This document shows positions 7,050 through 8,149 of a DNA stretch of 8,149 nt, piece by piece (position 1 is the stretch's first letter; the number at the start of each line of letters is the position of its first letter). Source of the DNA: Bacteroidales bacterium (lineage in GTDB: Bacteria > Bacteroidota > Bacteroidia > Bacteroidales > UBA10428); NCBI GenBank assembly GCA_030626465.1, contig DAOUOU010000123.1:1-8149 (forward strand). The letters are read 5' to 3'. Under the pieces are notes generated by a model. The model saw only the letters and a list, made by a program, of their open reading frames with translations. It had not been told where the DNA came from and searched no databases. The position numbers and the translations under genes were made by a program.

Positions 7050-7084
7050 AAAAGGTCTATTCTGTTTCTATACCAATTAAAGCG

Positions 7085-7114
7085 CAAATATAAGAATTGC
7101 AAAGCAATTTAAAA
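7085..7114 (-). promoter_or_regulatory. candidate promoter of the E2-E1-flavodoxin operon with an internal operator-like inverted repeat
   Basis: On the - strand TATATTTG (7092-7085) matches the Bacteroidetes -7 consensus TAnnTTTG exactly. A weak TTTT (7114-7111) lies 18 bases upstream in place of the -33 TTTG. Transcription would begin near 7078, giving a leader of roughly 30 bases before the E2 ATG at 7049. The spacer contains a perfect inverted repeat AATTGC-AAA-GCAATT (7095-7109), placed where a bound regulator would block polymerase. The motif is seen; its use as promoter and operator is inferred. Confidence 0.48.
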
Positions 7115-7219
7115 CCGTTCTAAATTAATGTTAAGACAAATCATACCTGTGTTACCTGTCAATCAATATAGTTGATAATTCTTTGTCAAACCACTAACAA
7201 AAGTAGATAAGTTATGTTT

Positions 7220-7255
7220 AAAAGAAAACCGTGACAAGAAAAATCATCACGGTTT
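7220..7255 (-). terminator. intrinsic terminator of the T9SS cargo gene
   Basis: AAACCGTGA (7226-7234) and TCACGGTTT (7247-7255) form a perfect nine-pair stem around a 12-base loop. Read on the - strand the second arm runs into TTTTCTTTT (7228-7220), a good U-tract. It lies about 32 bases beyond the stop of the - strand gene ending at 7288. On the + strand the hairpin is followed by A residues, so it works in one direction only. It separates that gene from the E2 operon. Confidence 0.85.
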
Positions 7256-7287
7256 AAAAAACTTTTGAGAAATTGTTTTTGTCTTTT

Positions 7288-8149
7288 TTACCGAACAATA
7301 TTGATCATTCTGAAAACAATAGTATCATCAGTCATTATCCGTATAATATAGTTGCCGGGTGTGTAGCTTGAGATATCTATTGCCTGACTTTGTGAAACAA
7401 GCCTGGTATGTTCGATCAGCATTCCTTTGCTGTCATACAGATCACATATACCAATGGAGGAAGTATGGAGTTCAATAGTTAGAAGATCTGAGGCCGGATT
7501 CGGGTAAATACTTATTTCGGGGTCGTTTATCAGATCAGTATATGAAGTAAGCATTTTACCTCCTACAACGGTCTCCTCTGTGATCAGGTAATCGATCGAA
7601 GATATGAACTGCTGTCCTGTAACTTCTATGTAATATACCTCTTCGACAGGTAAACCGGGAATATCTACCCAGATGTAATAAAATCCATCATCTATGCTGA
7701 AGAAATAAAAATTTCCATTTTCATCCGTTTCAGTTGTTGCTACCACTTCGTATGTGCTTTTCTGAGCTTTTTGACCTGCCAGCACAACAGTTGCTTTTTT
7801 ACTGGGCTTTCCCTTTGCAAACTTTGTAGATTTTAAATCTGTGCTGTCAGCGTCAGTTACTTTTCCATCAAGCCTTGTACTCCCTTCAAATTGACTAAGG
7901 GGTTGTATTGTAATATCCAGGTTTTTCGGATTGGAAGAAGAACTGACTATTATATGTTCGGCAAATTCCCAGTATTCAAAGGAAGGATAATAGGTAGGAA
8001 CAAAGTGGTTCACATAATCTCCCTGGGGATTAGCCACCAGAATATAGTTACCAAAAGGAATATCAGTAAAAAGAAAGCTTCCGTCAGTAATCAGTTCAAC
8101 AGAATCATTCAGAGGAGATCTTTGATACATAGTGTGTCCGTATAGTTTG
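7288..8149 (-). CDS. T9SS type-A sorting domain protein with CnaB/prealbumin-like beta domains, 5' end outside the window
   Basis: The frame is open to the right edge: KLYGHT precedes the Met at 8130, so that Met is probably not the start. Numbering from it, residues 1-78 look like the end of a carboxypeptidase-regulatory/CnaB-like beta-sandwich (DGSFLFTDIPFGNYILVANP, then a PTYYPSFEYWEFA block). Residues about 84-183 form a second such domain (LDGKVTD, then TDENGNFYFFSIDDGFYYIWVDIPG). Residues 206-280 are a T9SS type-A C-terminal sorting domain: ISIYPNPASDLLTIEL, LYDSKGMLIE, ISSYTPGNYIIRI, ending in FRMINIVR. Such proteins cross the inner membrane by Sec and the outer membrane by T9SS, and the sorting domain is cleaved as they are released or attached to the surface. 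The N-terminal part, possibly with more repeats or an enzymatic or adhesive domain, is not visible. A terminator follows at 7220-7255. Confidence 0.9.
   Translation of the reverse strand, partial: KLYGHTMYQRSPLNDSVELITDGSFLFTDIPFGNYILVANPQGDYVNHFVPTYYPSFEYWEFAEHIIVSSSSNPKNLDITIQPLSQFEGSTRLDGKVTDADSTDLKSTKFAKGKPSKKATVVLAGQKAQKSTYEVVATTETDENGNFYFFSIDDGFYYIWVDIPGLPVEEVYYIEVTGQQFISSIDYLITEETVVGGKMLTSYTDLINDPEISIYPNPASDLLTIELHTSSIGICDLYDSKGMLIEHTRLVSQSQAIDISSYTPGNYIIRIMTDDTIVFRMINIVR

Noticed and set aside
7145..7159. Direct repeat ACCTGT-GTT-ACCTGT upstream of the E2 promoter
   Set aside because: Two six-base copies are too short to separate from chance, and they lie about 50-60 bases upstream of the candidate -7 element with no further support.
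7162..7176. Imperfectly supported inverted repeat ATCAA-TATAG-TTGAT
   Set aside because: Five-base AT-rich arms are expected by chance in this intergenic region.
7129..7176. Small + strand open frame starting MLRQIIPVLP
   Set aside because: It has only 15 codons, with no ribosome site, signal sequence or operon context, unlike the micropeptide gene at 3061-3177.
7891..8145. An 84-codon + strand open frame at the right end
   Set aside because: It lies opposite the clearly coding beta-sandwich region of the T9SS cargo gene and shows no domain or ribosome site.

Overview
The window looks like chromosomal DNA of a Bacteroidetes (Bacteroidota) bacterium. Evidence seen in the sequence: low GC content, a C-terminal type IX secretion (T9SS) type-A sorting domain on the right-hand gene, a DUF3857/transglutaminase protein of the type common in this phylum, 2-oxoacid dehydrogenase E1 alpha and beta subunits fused into one chain, perfect matches to the Bacteroidetes -7 promoter element TAnnTTTG, and starts that mostly lack a Shine-Dalgarno sequence. 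A genus cannot be named from this.

Layout. The left third is on the + strand: a DUF3857/transglutaminase-like protein that is open through base 1 and so cut by the window edge (1-1758), a small two-helix membrane protein (1772-2062), and a SRAP-domain abasic-site DNA-protein crosslink enzyme (2136-2825) with its own candidate promoter. The rest is on the - strand. A tight run reads right to left: lipoyl E2 acyltransferase (7049 to 5775), fused E1 alpha-beta dehydrogenase (5758 to 3701), long-chain flavodoxin (3680 to 3174), and a 38-codon gene for a predicted secreted micropeptide (3177 to 3061) that overlaps the flavodoxin stop by four bases (ATGA). Upstream of this run lie a candidate promoter with an inverted repeat in its spacer and, further right, the 3' end of a T9SS cargo protein (7288-8149, cut by the right edge) followed by a clear intrinsic terminator.

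The + and - blocks converge on a 235-base gap (2826-3060). It holds a compact GC-rich cluster of hairpins in AT-rich surroundings (2923-3024), probably an interspersed palindromic element, and a separate 12-base palindrome (3044-3055).

How the genes work together. E2 and E1 should form the core of a branched-chain or pyruvate-type 2-oxoacid dehydrogenase complex making acyl-CoA. The E3 lipoamide dehydrogenase is not in the window. Flavodoxin is a low-potential one-electron carrier, and its place in the same run suggests shared regulation more than direct electron transfer from this NAD-linked complex. The most unusual item is the tiny translationally coupled gene at the end of the operon: a signal peptide plus about 18 mature residues, with Gln predicted as the mature N-terminus.
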